A stretch of DNA of 64,000 nt, taken from the NCBI RefSeq assembly GCF_005503145.1, contig NZ_SCNV01000007.1, positions 1-64,000 on the forward strand, in the 5' to 3' direction. The first letter of the stretch is position 1, and each line of letters starts with the position of its first letter. The notes beneath the pieces are model-generated. The model ran no database searches. It was not told where the DNA came from and saw nothing but the letters and a program-made list of their open reading frames with translations. Below, piece after piece: positions 32,801 through 43,032 of the stretch. The translations under genes and the position numbers were made by a program. This DNA is from Burkholderia sp. 4M9327F10. GTDB taxonomy: Bacteria > Pseudomonadota > Gammaproteobacteria > Burkholderiales > Burkholderiaceae.

Positions 32801-34786
32801 ATGTCTACGAAAAAGCCAAACGCCGCGTATAGCGAAGCGTCGATCAAGGTGTTGAAGGGCCTCGAGCCGGTCAAGCAACGACCGGGCATGTACACCCGCA
32901 CCGAAAATCCGCTGCACATCATTCAGGAAGTCATCGACAACGCCTCGGACGAAGCCCTCGGCGGCTTCGGCCGGCAGATCACGGTCACGCTGCATGCGGA
33001 CCAGTCGGTGTCCGTCGAAGACGACGGCCGCGGTATCCCGTTCGGCATGCACCCCGAAGAGGGCGTGCCGGTCGTCGAAATCGTTTTCACGCGCCTGCAC
33101 GCGGGCGGCAAGTTCGACAAGGCCGCCGGCGGCGCCTACACGTTCTCCGGCGGTTTGCACGGGGTCGGCGTGTCGGTCACCAACGCGCTCTCCACCCGTC
33201 TTGACGTCACCGTGTGGCGCGACGGCAAGGTGGCCGAGCTGAGCTTCGCCGACGGCGACGTGGCGAAATCGCTCGAAGTGCGCGCCGCCGCCAAGGGCGA
33301 GAAGAAGTCCGGCACGCGTGTGACCGCATGGGCCAATCCCAAGTACTTCGACTCGCCGAACCTGCCGCTAGGCGAACTGCAGCGTCTGCTGCGCTCGAAA
33401 GCGGTGCTGTTGCCCGGTGTGGAAGTCACGCTCGTCAACGAAAAAACCGGCGAGCGTCAGACCTGGAAGTACGAGGACGGCCTGCGCGGCTATCTGCTCG
33501 AAGGCATGAACGGCAGCGACCTGCTGATTCCGCTCTTCGAAGGCGAGCGCTACGCCGAAAACTCGCGTTCGAGCGAAGACACCTTCGCGGAAGGCGAGGG
33601 TGCGGCGTGGGTGGTGGCCTGGAGCGAAGAGGGGCCGCTCACACGCGAATCCTACGTCAACCTGATTCCGACGCCTGCCGGCGGCACGCACGAATCCGGT
33701 CTGCGTGACGGCCTTTTCCAGGCGGTCAAGAGTTTCGTCGAGCTGCATAATCTGCAGCCGAAGGGCGTGAAGCTGCTCGCGGAAGACGTGTTTGCGCGCG
33801 TCTCGTTCGTGCTCTCGGCAAAGGTGCTCGATCCGCAGTTTCAAGGGCAGATCAAGGAGCGCCTGAATAGCCGTGACGCGGTGAAGCTGGTGTCGTCGTT
33901 CTCGCGGCCGGCGCTCGAGTTGTGGCTGAACCAGCACGTCGAGCACGGCAAGAAACTCGCGGACCTCGTCATCAAGCAGGCGCAAGCGCGCACCCGCGCC
34001 GGCCAGAAGGTCGAGAAGCGCAAGAGCTCGGGCGTGGCCGTTCTGCCGGGCAAGCTGACCGATTGCGAGTCGACCGATATCGCCCGCAATGAACTGTTCC
34101 TCGTCGAGGGCGATTCGGCAGGCGGCTCGGCCAAGATGGGCCGCGACAAGGAATACCAGGCCATCCTGCCGTTGCGCGGCAAGGTGCTCAACACCTGGGA
34201 AACCGAGCGCGATCGCCTGTTTGCCAACAACGAAGTGCACGACATTTCGGTGGCGATCGGCGTCGATCCGCACAGCCCTGACGACCACGTCGACCTGTCC
34301 AATCTGCGCTACGGCAAGATCTGCATCCTTTCGGACGCGGACGTGGACGGTTCGCACATCCAGGTGTTGCTGCTGACATTGTTCTTCAAGCACTTCCCGC
34401 AACTGATCGAACGCGGTCACGTATGCGTAGCGCGTCCACCGCTGTTCCGTGTCGATGCGCCGGCTCGCGGCAAGAAGCCCGCGCAGAAGCTGTACGCGCT
34501 TGACGAAGGCGAACTGGAAGCGATCCTCGACAAGCTGAGCAAGGACGGTGTGCGCGAGACGCAATGGTCGATCAGCCGCTTCAAGGGTCTTGGCGAAATG
34601 AGCGCCGAGCAGTTGTGGGACACCACCATGAACCCCGATACGCGGCGCCTGTCGCCGGTTGCGCTGGGCGAGCTCGACTACGACGCCACGGTCGCCCGCA
34701 TGACGATGCTGATGGGCAAGGGTGAGGCGGCCTCGCGCCGCAGCTGGCTCGAAGAAAAGGGTAACGAAGTCGAAGCGGATATCTGA
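32801..34786 (+). CDS. parE: DNA topoisomerase IV subunit B
   Basis: 661 residues. GHKL ATPase with EVIDNASDEALGG, DDGRGIPFG and GGLHGVGVSV. The transducer is followed by a TOPRIM domain, FLVEGDSAGGSAKMGRD and DADVDGSHI, and the C-terminal MNPDTRRL. Length and PVALGELDYD favour ParE over GyrB. With ParC it decatenates daughter chromosomes using ATP. First gene of a parE-parC operon with a 62-bp gap; DnaA-box-like sites precede it. Confidence 0.96.
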   Translation: MSTKKPNAAYSEASIKVLKGLEPVKQRPGMYTRTENPLHIIQEVIDNASDEALGGFGRQITVTLHADQSVSVEDDGRGIPFGMHPEEGVPVVEIVFTRLHAGGKFDKAAGGAYTFSGGLHGVGVSVTNALSTRLDVTVWRDGKVAELSFADGDVAKSLEVRAAAKGEKKSGTRVTAWANPKYFDSPNLPLGELQRLLRSKAVLLPGVEVTLVNEKTGERQTWKYEDGLRGYLLEGMNGSDLLIPLFEGERYAENSRSSEDTFAEGEGAAWVVAWSEEGPLTRESYVNLIPTPAGGTHESGLRDGLFQAVKSFVELHNLQPKGVKLLAEDVFARVSFVLSAKVLDPQFQGQIKERLNSRDAVKLVSSFSRPALELWLNQHVEHGKKLADLVIKQAQARTRAGQKVEKRKSSGVAVLPGKLTDCESTDIARNELFLVEGDSAGGSAKMGRDKEYQAILPLRGKVLNTWETERDRLFANNEVHDISVAIGVDPHSPDDHVDLSNLRYGKICILSDADVDGSHIQVLLLTLFFKHFPQLIERGHVCVARPPLFRVDAPARGKKPAQKLYALDEGELEAILDKLSKDGVRETQWSISRFKGLGEMSAEQLWDTTMNPDTRRLSPVALGELDYDATVARMTMLMGKGEAASRRSWLEEKGNEVEADI

Positions 34787-34848
34787 GCGCCTGTCGAAGG
34801 CCTGCTCGCGTAGCGATACTTCACGCCATATACGGATACGGAATCTAG

Positions 34849-37167
34849 ATGGACGACAACACGCCTGATCTTTTCACCGAGACGCCGCCGCCCGGCGACT
34901 CCCTGACGCTCGGCAACTACGCCGAACGCGCCTACCTCGACTACGCGGTGAGCGTCGTCAAGGGCCGCGCGTTGCCCGATGTTTGCGATGGCCAGAAGCC
35001 GGTGCAGCGGCGCATCCTGTTCGCGATGAACGACATGGGCCTCTCCGACAACGCGAAGCCGGTCAAGTCGGCGCGCGTGGTGGGCGACGTGCTCGGCAAG
35101 TATCACCCGCACGGCGACCAGTCGGCATACGACGCACTGGTGCGGCTCGCGCAAGACTTCTCGATGCGCTATCCGCTGATCGACGGCCAGGGCAACTTCG
35201 GTTCGCGCGACGGTGATGGCGCGGCGGCGATGCGTTACACGGAAGCGCGCCTGACGCCGATCGCCAAATTGCTGCTCGATGAGATCAACCAGGGCACGGT
35301 CGATTTCATGAAGAACTACGACGGCGAGTTCGACGAGCCCAAGCTGTTGCCGGCGCGTCTGCCGTTCGTGCTGTTGAACGGCGCATCGGGTATCGCTGTG
35401 GGCTTGGCCACGGAAATTCCGTCGCACAACCTGCGCGAAGTCGCAGCGGCTGCGGTGGCGATGATCCGCAACCCGAAGCTGCCGCATGCCGACTTGATGC
35501 AGCTCATCCCGGGACCGGACTTCCCCGGCGGCGGCCAGATCATTTCGAGCGAAGCGGAAATCGCCGCAGCGTACGAGAGCGGCCGCGGCAGCCTGAAGGT
35601 GCGCGCCCGCTGGAAGATCGAAGACCTTGCCCGCGGCCAGTGGCAACTGGTGATCACGGAACTGCCGCCGAACACGGCCGCGCAGAAGGTGCTAGAGGAA
35701 ATCGAAGAGCAGACCAATCCGAAGATCAAGCTCGGCAAGAAGACGCTTACGCCCGAACAACTGCAGACCAAGCAGACCATGCTCGCGCTGCTCGATGCCG
35801 TGCGCGACGAGTCGGGCAAGGACGCACCGGTGCGTCTGGTGTTCGAGCCGAAGTCGAGCCGCATCGACCAGACTGAGTTCGTCAATTCCCTGCTTGCGCA
35901 TACCAGCCTCGAATCGAACGCGTCGCTGAATCTGGTGATGGTGGGCGCCGACGGCCGGCCGCGTCAGAAGGGCATTTCCGAGATCCTGCAGGAGTGGATC
36001 GGCTTCCGCTTCGCTACCGTCACGCGCCGCACGCGTCATCGTCTCTCCAAGGTCGACGACCGGATTCACATCCTCGAAGGCCGGATGATCGTCTTTTTGA
36101 ATATCGACGAAGTCATCCGCATCATTCGCGAGTCGGACGAACCGAAGTCCGCGCTGATCGCGGCGTTCGGGCTGTCGGACCGCCAGGCCGAGGACATCCT
36201 TGAAATCCGTCTGCGTCAGTTGGCGCGGCTGGAGAAGATCAAGATCGAGAAGGAGCTGGCTGAACTGCGCGACGAGAAGGCCAAGCTCGAAGAACTGCTC
36301 AGCAGCGAACCGGCGATGAAGCGCCTGCTCATCAAGGAAATCGAAGGCGACGCCAAGCAATACGGCGACGAGCGCCGCACGCTGATCCAGCAGGAAAAGC
36401 GCGCAACCTTCGAAGCTCGTGTGGTCGACGAGCCGGTCACGGTGGTGATGTCGCAGAAGGGCTGGGTGCGCGCACTCAAGGGCCATGGGCTCGATCCGGC
36501 CGGCTTCACCTTCAAGGCGGGCGATGCACTGTACGCCGCGTTCCAGTGCCGCACGCCCGATACGCTGATTGCGTGGGGCAGCAACGGGCGCGTCTATTCG
36601 GTGGCAGTGGCGCTGCTGCCGGGTGGCCGTGGCGACGGCGTGCCGGTTACCTCGCTGATCGAGCTCGAATCGGGCAGCCATCTGATGCACTACTACGCAG
36701 CGCCGGCGGATCAGGCGTTGCTGCTGGCGTCGAGCAACGGCTTTGGTTTTATCGCCAAGGTCGGCGATATGGTGAGCCGCGTGAAGGCCGGCAAGTCGTT
36801 CATGACGATCGACGAGGGCGCCGCGCCGCTCGTGCCGATGCCCATGCTGCCGGACGCGACCCATGTTGCCTGCCTGTCGGGCGGTGGCCGCCTGCTGGTG
36901 TTCGGCCTCGACGAGATGAAGACGCTCTCGGGCGGCGGCCGTGGCGTCACGCTGATGGCGCTCGACGAGAAGGAAAGCTTGACCCAGGCGTTGGCCATCG
37001 GCAAGGCAGGCGTCGTGCTGATCGGCACGGGTCGTGGCGGCAAAGCGTATGAAGAAACGCTGAGTGGCGCGGCACTCACGCCGCATATCGGCAAGCGTGC
37101 CCGCAAGGGCCGTGCGGCGGACACGAAGCTGAAGGTGTCGGGCATGCGGCCGGCATTGCCCGCGTGA
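34849..37167 (+). CDS. parC: DNA topoisomerase IV subunit A
   Basis: 772 residues. Catalytic Tyr130 in [11 protein letters not shown]. The quinolone-resistance region [15 protein letters not shown] (86-100) has Gln where E. coli ParC has Ser80 and Asp for Glu84. A coiled-coil ([19 protein letters not shown], about 460-480) and a C-terminal beta-propeller with [11 protein letters not shown] repeats follow. Forms the ParC2ParE2 complex with the upstream gene product. Confidence 0.96.
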   Translation: MDDNTPDLFTETPPPGDSLTLGNYAERAYLDYAVSVVKGRALPDVCDGQKPVQRRILFAMNDMGLSDNAKPVKSARVVGDVLGKYHPHGDQSAYDALVRLAQDFSMRYPLIDGQGNFGSRDGDGAAAMRYTEARLTPIAKLLLDEINQGTVDFMKNYDGEFDEPKLLPARLPFVLLNGASGIAVGLATEIPSHNLREVAAAAVAMIRNPKLPHADLMQLIPGPDFPGGGQIISSEAEIAAAYESGRGSLKVRARWKIEDLARGQWQLVITELPPNTAAQKVLEEIEEQTNPKIKLGKKTLTPEQLQTKQTMLALLDAVRDESGKDAPVRLVFEPKSSRIDQTEFVNSLLAHTSLESNASLNLVMVGADGRPRQKGISEILQEWIGFRFATVTRRTRHRLSKVDDRIHILEGRMIVFLNIDEVIRIIRESDEPKSALIAAFGLSDRQAEDILEIRLRQLARLEKIKIEKELAELRDEKAKLEELLSSEPAMKRLLIKEIEGDAKQYGDERRTLIQQEKRATFEARVVDEPVTVVMSQKGWVRALKGHGLDPAGFTFKAGDALYAAFQCRTPDTLIAWGSNGRVYSVAVALLPGGRGDGVPVTSLIELESGSHLMHYYAAPADQALLLASSNGFGFIAKVGDMVSRVKAGKSFMTIDEGAAPLVPMPMLPDATHVACLSGGGRLLVFGLDEMKTLSGGGRGVTLMALDEKESLTQALAIGKAGVVLIGTGRGGKAYEETLSGAALTPHIGKRARKGRAADTKLKVSGMRPALPA

Positions 37168-37454
37168 CGTGAAGAGGTAAGCAGCAGTCGCGCGTGCGCG
37201 GTCCTTCAACCACAGGCCGCGCAGGCAGCAGGTAGTGCACATTCGGGGACCGGCGCCGCGTATCGCGCGCCGGCACAATAAATAAAACGATGGTGATCGC
37301 GATGAACTGCGGAACTGCGTGCATGGCGCGCGGTCGAACGCGGTCATTAAGCCGAGTCCTGTAACGCGATAGGTTCGTCCTGAGGGTTCTCCCTTCTAAC
37401 GGTCCATGCTCCAGGGCAGCGAGCGGCACGCCATCATCGAGAGAGGAAAACAAC

Positions 37455-37913
37455 ATGACCAAAGCCGTCGAACTCGCGCTCTTTTTGCACCTGCTCGCTG
37501 TAGCCGTGTGGGTGGGCGGGATGGTCTTCGCGCACTTTTGCCTGCGCCCGGCGCTGGCCGATTTGTCGCCGCAATTGCGCCTGCCGCTGTGGGAGTCGGT
37601 GTTTGGGCGCTTTTTCAACTGGGTCGCCGCTTCCGTGATCGTGATTCTGCTGACCGGCGGCTTCCTGCTGACGCAGTTCGGCGGTGCGCATGCTTCCTGG
37701 CAGTTGCACGCCATGGCGGGTCTCGGCATCGTCATGATGCTGATCTTCGGGCATATCCGTTTTGCGGTGTTTCCGCGTATCCGTCGCGCCGTGCAGTCGC
37801 AGAACTGGCCGGACGGCGCACGTGCGGTCGGCACGGTGCGGCGTCTGGTAGTCGTCAATCTGGTGCTGGGTGTGGTGACGATCGGCGTGGCCGTATTGTC
37901 GGGCGGGGTTTAA
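37455..37913 (+). CDS. CopD-like integral membrane protein
   Basis: 152 residues with four transmembrane helices. LHLLAVAVWVGGMVF with His and the later HAMAGLGIVMML and FPRIRRAV fit the CopD/YeaQ-like superfamily of heme- or copper-associated membrane proteins. Function unproven. AGAGGA ribosome site; terminator downstream at 37972. The 287 bp upstream after parC contain no gene. Confidence 0.8.
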   Translation: MTKAVELALFLHLLAVAVWVGGMVFAHFCLRPALADLSPQLRLPLWESVFGRFFNWVAASVIVILLTGGFLLTQFGGAHASWQLHAMAGLGIVMMLIFGHIRFAVFPRIRRAVQSQNWPDGARAVGTVRRLVVVNLVLGVVTIGVAVLSGGV

Positions 37914-37971
37914 CAAGCCGGGCCGTGCAGGTCGCGCCTGACTGCGCACATCGCACTATCCCGCACGAGAG

Positions 37972-37994
37972 ACGCCGCAAAATGCGGCGTTTTT
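37972..37994 (+). terminator. intrinsic terminator after the CopD-like gene
   Basis: ACGCCGCA-AAA-TGCGGCGT hairpin followed by TTTT. It touches the 3' end of the convergent LysR gene. Confidence 0.85.
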
Positions 37995-38977
37995 CACATC
38001 CGGGCCGCCGTCTGGCCGGCCGGTCCCACGATCCGCTCCGCCAGCGAGTACCGTTGCATGCACCGCTCCATGCTGTCGAGAAACGCATGATCGGCTGCGT
38101 TCATCTTGCGGTCGCGGTGCCACAGCAGATGCACGTCGACATCCGCCAGGCCTTCATCGGGCGGCAGGCGCCATAAGCGCTGTTGCGTAAGATCGTCGCG
38201 CACGATGTGTTCAGGCAGGCAGCCAATACCGTAGCCCGCGAAGATCAGCCGCCGCACTTCATCGAGACTCGGCGACGACGCCACAATGCGTCCCGTAAAG
38301 CCCTTCTGGTCGCGAAACACGGTGAGTGGCGAGAGGCTGTCGCCGATCTGGTCGCTCGTGAACGAGACGAAATTCTCCGCCAGCAGGTCTTCCATCGTCA
38401 GTTGCGATTTACCGAACAGGCGATGGTGGCGCCCGCAGAAAATCGCATAACGCTGGCGCAGAAAGCAGCGCATCTCCAGTTTATCGACCGGCGTACGGCA
38501 GAGGCTGAGGCCCGCCGTCGCCGTCTTTTGCTGTAACGACGAGATGATGTCCGACGAACGCATCACTTCGATCTGCAGATCGATACGCGGATAGGTGCGA
38601 TGAAACTCGGCGAGGAATTCGTCGTAGACCGGCGAGTCGATCCGGCTCACGCTCAAGAGACGGATCGAACCCGTAATGTCTTCGGTGCGCTCATCGAGTT
38701 CGGTTTCGAGCCGGGAGATGTTGCCGTAGATGTCGCTGGCGATGCGGTAAACCTCTTCGCCGGCCAGAGTGGGCACGAAATGCGGGCCGCGCCGCTCGAT
38801 CAGCTTGCGCTCCAGCGTATCTTCGAGCCGTTTGAGCGCCTGGCTCACGGCCGGCTGCGTCACGTGCAGCCGCGCCGCCGCGCGGCTCACACTGCGCTCC
38901 TGCATGATCACGAGGTAGGTGCGCAACAGATTCCAGTCGAGCCGGTCATTCAGGAAACGGGCGATTTCCACGCGCAT
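37994..38977 (-). CDS. LysR-family transcriptional regulator
   Basis: 327 residues. N-terminal winged HTH (about 14-75, YLVIMQERSVSRAAARLHVT, PAVSQALKRLED) and a C-terminal periplasmic-binding-protein-like effector domain. Divergently transcribed from the transporter/hydrolase operon that starts at 39182, so it very likely controls that operon in response to its substrate. The 204-bp intergenic region holds a TCGAG-N8-CTCGA inverted repeat (39017-39034). Confidence 0.93.
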   Translation of the reverse strand: MRVEIARFLNDRLDWNLLRTYLVIMQERSVSRAAARLHVTQPAVSQALKRLEDTLERKLIERRGPHFVPTLAGEEVYRIASDIYGNISRLETELDERTEDITGSIRLLSVSRIDSPVYDEFLAEFHRTYPRIDLQIEVMRSSDIISSLQQKTATAGLSLCRTPVDKLEMRCFLRQRYAIFCGRHHRLFGKSQLTMEDLLAENFVSFTSDQIGDSLSPLTVFRDQKGFTGRIVASSPSLDEVRRLIFAGYGIGCLPEHIVRDDLTQQRLWRLPPDEGLADVDVHLLWHRDRKMNAADHAFLDSMERCMQRYSLAERIVGPAGQTAARM

Positions 38978-39037
38978 GGCAGTCTTGTCAGGAGTAAGGT
39001 ATTAGCCAGATTTATGTCGAGAATAATAACTCGAAAC

Positions 39038-39066
39038 TTGACTAATGTTTTATGGCTGCCGATAAA
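39038..39066 (+). promoter_or_regulatory. sigma-70-type promoter of the catabolic operon
   Basis: TTGACT (39038-39043), 17-bp spacer, GATAAA (39061-39066). The TCGAG/CTCGA repeat (39017-39034) directly abuts the -35 box, a usual place for a LysR activator site. A leader of about 110 nt precedes the ATG at 39182. Confidence 0.5.
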
Positions 39067-39181
39067 CGACCTGTACGCCACGTCCGGCGTGCGCGGCGCG
39101 CGCCACCTGGCGGCGCTGCAACCGGCAGCACGTCAGTCGTACGCCACCCGAGAGTGGCGGCGCACCCCTCAAGGAGCCAGC

Positions 39182-40501
39182 ATGAACCAACCTGCCATGT
39201 CCGCCCGCCAGCCGGCACGCGCTGCGACCGCCGCGTTTATCGGCACCATGATCGAGTGGTACGACTTCTACATCTACGCCACGGCGGCGGCGCTGGTGTT
39301 CGGCTCGCTGTACTTTCCGTCGCACGACACGTTTGTCAGCACGATGGCGTCGTTCGCCACCTTCGCGGTCGGCTTCTTCGCGCGTCCGATTGGTGGTCTG
39401 ATCTTCGGCCACCTTGGCGATCGCATCGGCCGTAAAAAGGCGCTGATGACCACGCTGATGATGATGGGCGTCGCCACCGTCTGCGTCGGCCTGCTGCCCG
39501 ACTTCTCCAAGGTCGGCGTGCTGGCGCCGGTGCTGCTGGTGCTGCTGCGCGTGGTGCAGGGCATTGCCGTTGGCGGCGAGTGGGGCGGGGCGGTGCTGAT
39601 GGCCGGTGAACATGCGCCACAAGGCCGGCGCACGTTCTTCGCGTCGTTCGCACAACTGGGCAGTCCGGCCGGGCTGATTCTCTCGCTGGTCGCGTTTCGC
39701 GCCGTCACCTCGCTCGACAAGGCCGACTTCATGTCGTGGGGCTGGCGGCTGCCGTTTCTGGCGAGCGCGGTGCTGCTGGTGGTCGGCATCCTGATCCGCC
39801 TTGGCGTCAACGAATCGCCTGAGTTCGTTCAGGTGAAGCAAGCGAACAAGACCGTCAAGCTGCCGGTCGCCGAGGTGTTCAGTTCGTCATGGCGTCTCGT
39901 GCTGTTGTGTATCGGCGCGAACACGATCGGCATTGCGGGCGTCTATTTCACCAACACGTTCATGATCGCCTACACGACGCAGTATGTTGGCGTCACGCGT
40001 TCGCTGATTCTCGATTGCCTGTTTGCCGTCGCCATCATCCAGTTTTGCGCGCAACCGCTTGCGGCGTGGCTGGCCGAGCGCATGGGAGCCGCGCGCTTCC
40101 TGAAGTGCGCCGCGCTTGCCGCGATGCTCTCGCCGTATCCGATGTTCGTGCTGGTGCAAAGCGGCAGCGTCGTGCCGATGGTGATCGGCATCGCCATTGC
40201 GGTGGTCTGCATGGCGAGCTTTTACTCGGTGATCGCGGGCTTCGTTAGCGGTGTCTTTCCGACGCGCGTGCGCTATTCGGCGATCTCCTTGTCGTACCAG
40301 GTCTGCGGCGCGGTCGCGGGCGGCCTGACGCCGCTGGTGGGCACCTATCTGGCGCATCGCTTTACCGGTCAGTGGTGGCCGCTTGCCGTTTTCTATACCT
40401 GCCTCGCCTCGATCTCGCTGCTGTGCATCGTCGTGCTCGACGCACGCCGTTCGCAACGCGCCGACGCCACGGAAGCGGCCGATGCGCTGCGCGCCAGCTA
40501 A
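39182..40501 (+). CDS. MFS transporter, metabolite:H+ symporter (MHS) family
   Basis: 439 residues, 12 predicted helices. The start AAFIGTMIEWYDFYIYATAA and GHLGDRIGRKKAL motif A are diagnostic of the MHS subfamily, which imports organic acids, betaine, proline and similar. AAGGAGC ribosome site before ATG 39182; the frame upstream to 38600 is antisense to the LysR gene and not used. Followed 37 bp later by the M20 hydrolase, suggesting it brings in that enzyme's substrate. Confidence 0.93.
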   Translation: MNQPAMSARQPARAATAAFIGTMIEWYDFYIYATAAALVFGSLYFPSHDTFVSTMASFATFAVGFFARPIGGLIFGHLGDRIGRKKALMTTLMMMGVATVCVGLLPDFSKVGVLAPVLLVLLRVVQGIAVGGEWGGAVLMAGEHAPQGRRTFFASFAQLGSPAGLILSLVAFRAVTSLDKADFMSWGWRLPFLASAVLLVVGILIRLGVNESPEFVQVKQANKTVKLPVAEVFSSSWRLVLLCIGANTIGIAGVYFTNTFMIAYTTQYVGVTRSLILDCLFAVAIIQFCAQPLAAWLAERMGAARFLKCAALAAMLSPYPMFVLVQSGSVVPMVIGIAIAVVCMASFYSVIAGFVSGVFPTRVRYSAISLSYQVCGAVAGGLTPLVGTYLAHRFTGQWWPLAVFYTCLASISLLCIVVLDARRSQRADATEAADALRAS

Positions 40502-40538
40502 GCCGATTTTCTTGCCATCTTGCCATTGCGGAAACACC

Positions 40539-41798
40539 ATGAAAGACCTGTTGTATATCGATGGCGCACGCCTGTGGGCGAGCCTGATGGACATGGCGCA
40601 GATCGGCGCCACGCCGAGGGGCGGCGTGCGCAGGCTCGCACTGACCGAGGAAGATAAGCAGGGCCGCGATCTGTTTGCGCAGTGGTGCCGCGATGCGGGA
40701 CTGTCGGTGAGCGTCGACGCCATCGGCAACCTGTTTGCCCGGCGCCCCGGCACGCGCGAAGCGGCGGCTCCGGTGCTGATCGGCAGCCATCTCGACACCC
40801 AGCCCGAGGGCGGCCGCTTCGACGGGGTGTACGGCGTGCTTGCCGCGCTCGAAGTAGTGCGCGCGCTAAACGATGCGGGCGTGGAGACCGAGCGGCCTAT
40901 CGAAATCGTCTCGTGGACCAACGAAGAAGGGGCGCGCTTTACGCCCGCCATGCTGGGGTCAGCGGTGTTTACCGGCGTGACGGCGCTCGGCGACGCGCTG
41001 GCCAAGCGCGACGCGCAAGGCGTCACCCTTGCCGAAGCGCTGGACGCCAGCGGCTACCGCGGCACGCGCGCTACGACCGGCGTGCCGGTCGATTCGTACT
41101 TCGAAGCACATATCGAACAAGGCCCGGTGCTGGAGGCCAACGGCACCCGTATCGGCGTCGTGACGGGCGGCCAGGCGATTCGCTGGCTCGACGTCACCGT
41201 GACCGGTGTGGCGGCTCATGCGGGCACGACGCCTATGCCCTATCGCAAGGATGCCTGTTTCGCGAGTGCGCAGATGGCCGCTGAGCTGGAGCGCATGGTG
41301 GAGCACTACGCACCGCGCGGACTGGCGACGATAGGCCAGGTGGAGATTGCCAACGGGTCGCGCAACACGATTGCGGCCAAGGTGTCGTTCACGGTGGATT
41401 TGCGCCATCCCGAGGACATCCAGCTCGATGCGATGGAGCGCGATCTGCGCGCTGCGTTCGTGCGCATCGCCCAGCATCGTGGGGTGCAAGTCGAGATTGC
41501 GACGTATTGGACAAGCCCGGCCACACCATTCGATGCAAGCTGCGTCGCACGGGTTGCCGAAGCGGTTGAGGCGCTAGGCTATTCGAACGAGCGTATTGTG
41601 AGCGGTGCCGGACACGACGCCATTCATCTCGCAGGTTATTGCCCGACGGCGATGGTGTTCATTCCCTGTGTGGACGGCTTGTCGCATAACGAAGCGGAAG
41701 ACGCCTTGCCCGAGGACGTTACGCGCGGCGCAAACGTGCTGCTCAATGCGGTGCTGGCGCGCGCAGGGGTCACCACCGTGAGCGCGGCGGTTCGCTGA
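40539..41798 (+). CDS. Zn-dependent M20 amidohydrolase (N-carbamoyl-L-amino acid hydrolase/allantoate amidohydrolase type)
   Basis: 419 residues. Metal and substrate motifs: GSHLDTQPEGGRFDG (about 84), WTNEEGARF (about 128), HIEQGPVLE (about 190) and GAGHDAIHLA near the C-terminus, with the lid/dimer domain between. This set fits the AmaB/HyuC/AllC group that removes carbamoyl, ureido or acyl groups from amino-acid-like substrates. The exact substrate is undetermined. Second gene of the operon. Confidence 0.9.
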   Translation: MKDLLYIDGARLWASLMDMAQIGATPRGGVRRLALTEEDKQGRDLFAQWCRDAGLSVSVDAIGNLFARRPGTREAAAPVLIGSHLDTQPEGGRFDGVYGVLAALEVVRALNDAGVETERPIEIVSWTNEEGARFTPAMLGSAVFTGVTALGDALAKRDAQGVTLAEALDASGYRGTRATTGVPVDSYFEAHIEQGPVLEANGTRIGVVTGGQAIRWLDVTVTGVAAHAGTTPMPYRKDACFASAQMAAELERMVEHYAPRGLATIGQVEIANGSRNTIAAKVSFTVDLRHPEDIQLDAMERDLRAAFVRIAQHRGVQVEIATYWTSPATPFDASCVARVAEAVEALGYSNERIVSGAGHDAIHLAGYCPTAMVFIPCVDGLSHNEAEDALPEDVTRGANVLLNAVLARAGVTTVSAAVR

Positions 41799-41841
41799 AC
41801 TCGGATATGCGCCAAACGAACAGCGTAGCGAAGGCCACAGC

Positions 41842-41891
41842 GCAGGCCTCAATGCAGGCATAAGTGCAGGCATAAACACGCAGGCCCCAAT
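41842..41891. repeat. 12-bp imperfect tandem repeat
   Basis: Four units beginning GCAGGC (12, 12, 14 and 12 bp: GCAGGCCTCAAT, GCAGGCATAAGT and so on) fill the space between the M20 hydrolase and the next ribosome site. Confidence 0.7.
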
Positions 41892-41905
41892 CAAAAGGAA
41901 TCACC

Positions 41906-42934
41906 ATGCAGACTTTCTTCCATCCCGAGCAACTGCTGCATCATCCGCGCAGCTACCTGTCGCGCGGCCAGATGCGTCCGGCGCAGGAGGTTCCCGAGCG
42001 AGCCGCGCATCTCGTCGCCGCGGTCAAGTCGCTCGATTTCGACATCCGCGAACCGGCCGACTCCGGCATGGCGGGCATCGCCGCCGTCCATAACATGAAC
42101 TACCTGCGCTTCCTCGAGGAGGCGCACGCCGAGTGGAAGCAGATGCCCGAAGACTGGGGCGACGAGGTCATGTCGAATATCTATGTGCGCGAGTCAAACC
42201 CGCTGCGCGGCATTCTTGCCAAGGCCGGACGCTACCAGGCCGACGGCAGTTGCCCGGTCGGCGAATTCACCTGGCGTGCGGCCTACTGGTCGGCGCAAAG
42301 CGCGTTGGCGGCAGCGGCTGCGGTCAACAGCGGCGCCCGTGAGACGTATGCGCTGTGCCGCCCGCCTGGCCACCACGCACGCGTCGATGCCGCCGGCGGT
42401 TTCTGCTATCTGAACAACGCGGCCATCGCAGCGGAGGCGCTGCGCAAGCAATACGGGCGCGTCGCGATCCTCGATACCGATATGCACCACGGGCAAGGCG
42501 TGCAGGAAATCTTCTACGGACGCGATGATGTGTTGTACGTATCGATTCATGGCGATCCGACCAATTTCTACCCGGTCGTGGCGGGCTACGAGGACGAACG
42601 CGGCGCCGGGGCTGGCGACGGCTTTAACGTCAACTTGCCGATGCCGCATGGATCGTCCGAGGGGGTTTTCTTCGAGCGGGTGGACGAGGCGTTGCGCGTA
42701 TTGAAGCGTTTCGAGCCGGACGCGCTGGTGCTGGCGCTTGGTTTCGATATCTACAAGGACGATCCGCAATCGCGCGTGGCCGTGACGACCGAGGGTTTCG
42801 GGCGGCTAGGCACAGCGATCGGTGCGCTGGATCTGCCGTCGGTGATCGTGCAGGAGGGCGGGTATCATCTCGCGAGCCTCGAGGCCAATGCACGGTCGTT
42901 CTTCGAGGGTTTCGCTGCGGCGCGCTTGCGCTGA
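41906..42934 (+). CDS. histone deacetylase-like amidohydrolase (acetylpolyamine amidohydrolase type)
   Basis: 342 residues. HDAC-superfamily motifs RPPGHHA (about 150), GGFCYLNNAAIAA, DTDMHHGQG (zinc ligands, about 192-200) and a late EGGYH. Bacterial members remove acetyl groups from polyamines or other N-acetylated amines. AAAAGGAA ribosome site. Third gene of the operon, about 107 bp after the hydrolase, so co-transcription is likely. Together the cluster points to uptake and deacylation of an N-acyl compound. Confidence 0.92.
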   Translation: MQTFFHPEQLLHHPRSYLSRGQMRPAQEVPERAAHLVAAVKSLDFDIREPADSGMAGIAAVHNMNYLRFLEEAHAEWKQMPEDWGDEVMSNIYVRESNPLRGILAKAGRYQADGSCPVGEFTWRAAYWSAQSALAAAAAVNSGARETYALCRPPGHHARVDAAGGFCYLNNAAIAAEALRKQYGRVAILDTDMHHGQGVQEIFYGRDDVLYVSIHGDPTNFYPVVAGYEDERGAGAGDGFNVNLPMPHGSSEGVFFERVDEALRVLKRFEPDALVLALGFDIYKDDPQSRVAVTTEGFGRLGTAIGALDLPSVIVQEGGYHLASLEANARSFFEGFAAARLR

Positions 42935-43032
42935 GCGAAGCGGCGTGCGGGTTGTTGCGAAGCGCTACGGATTACGCTGGCGAGGGCGCGCTGCAAGTCG
43001 CGCCGCCCTCGGCGCTTCAGGATCGCAGCGTG

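Noticed and set aside
38600..39181. Upstream extension of the MHS transporter frame
   Set aside because: It lies antisense to the LysR gene; a ribosome site and a family-typical N-terminus begin at 39182.
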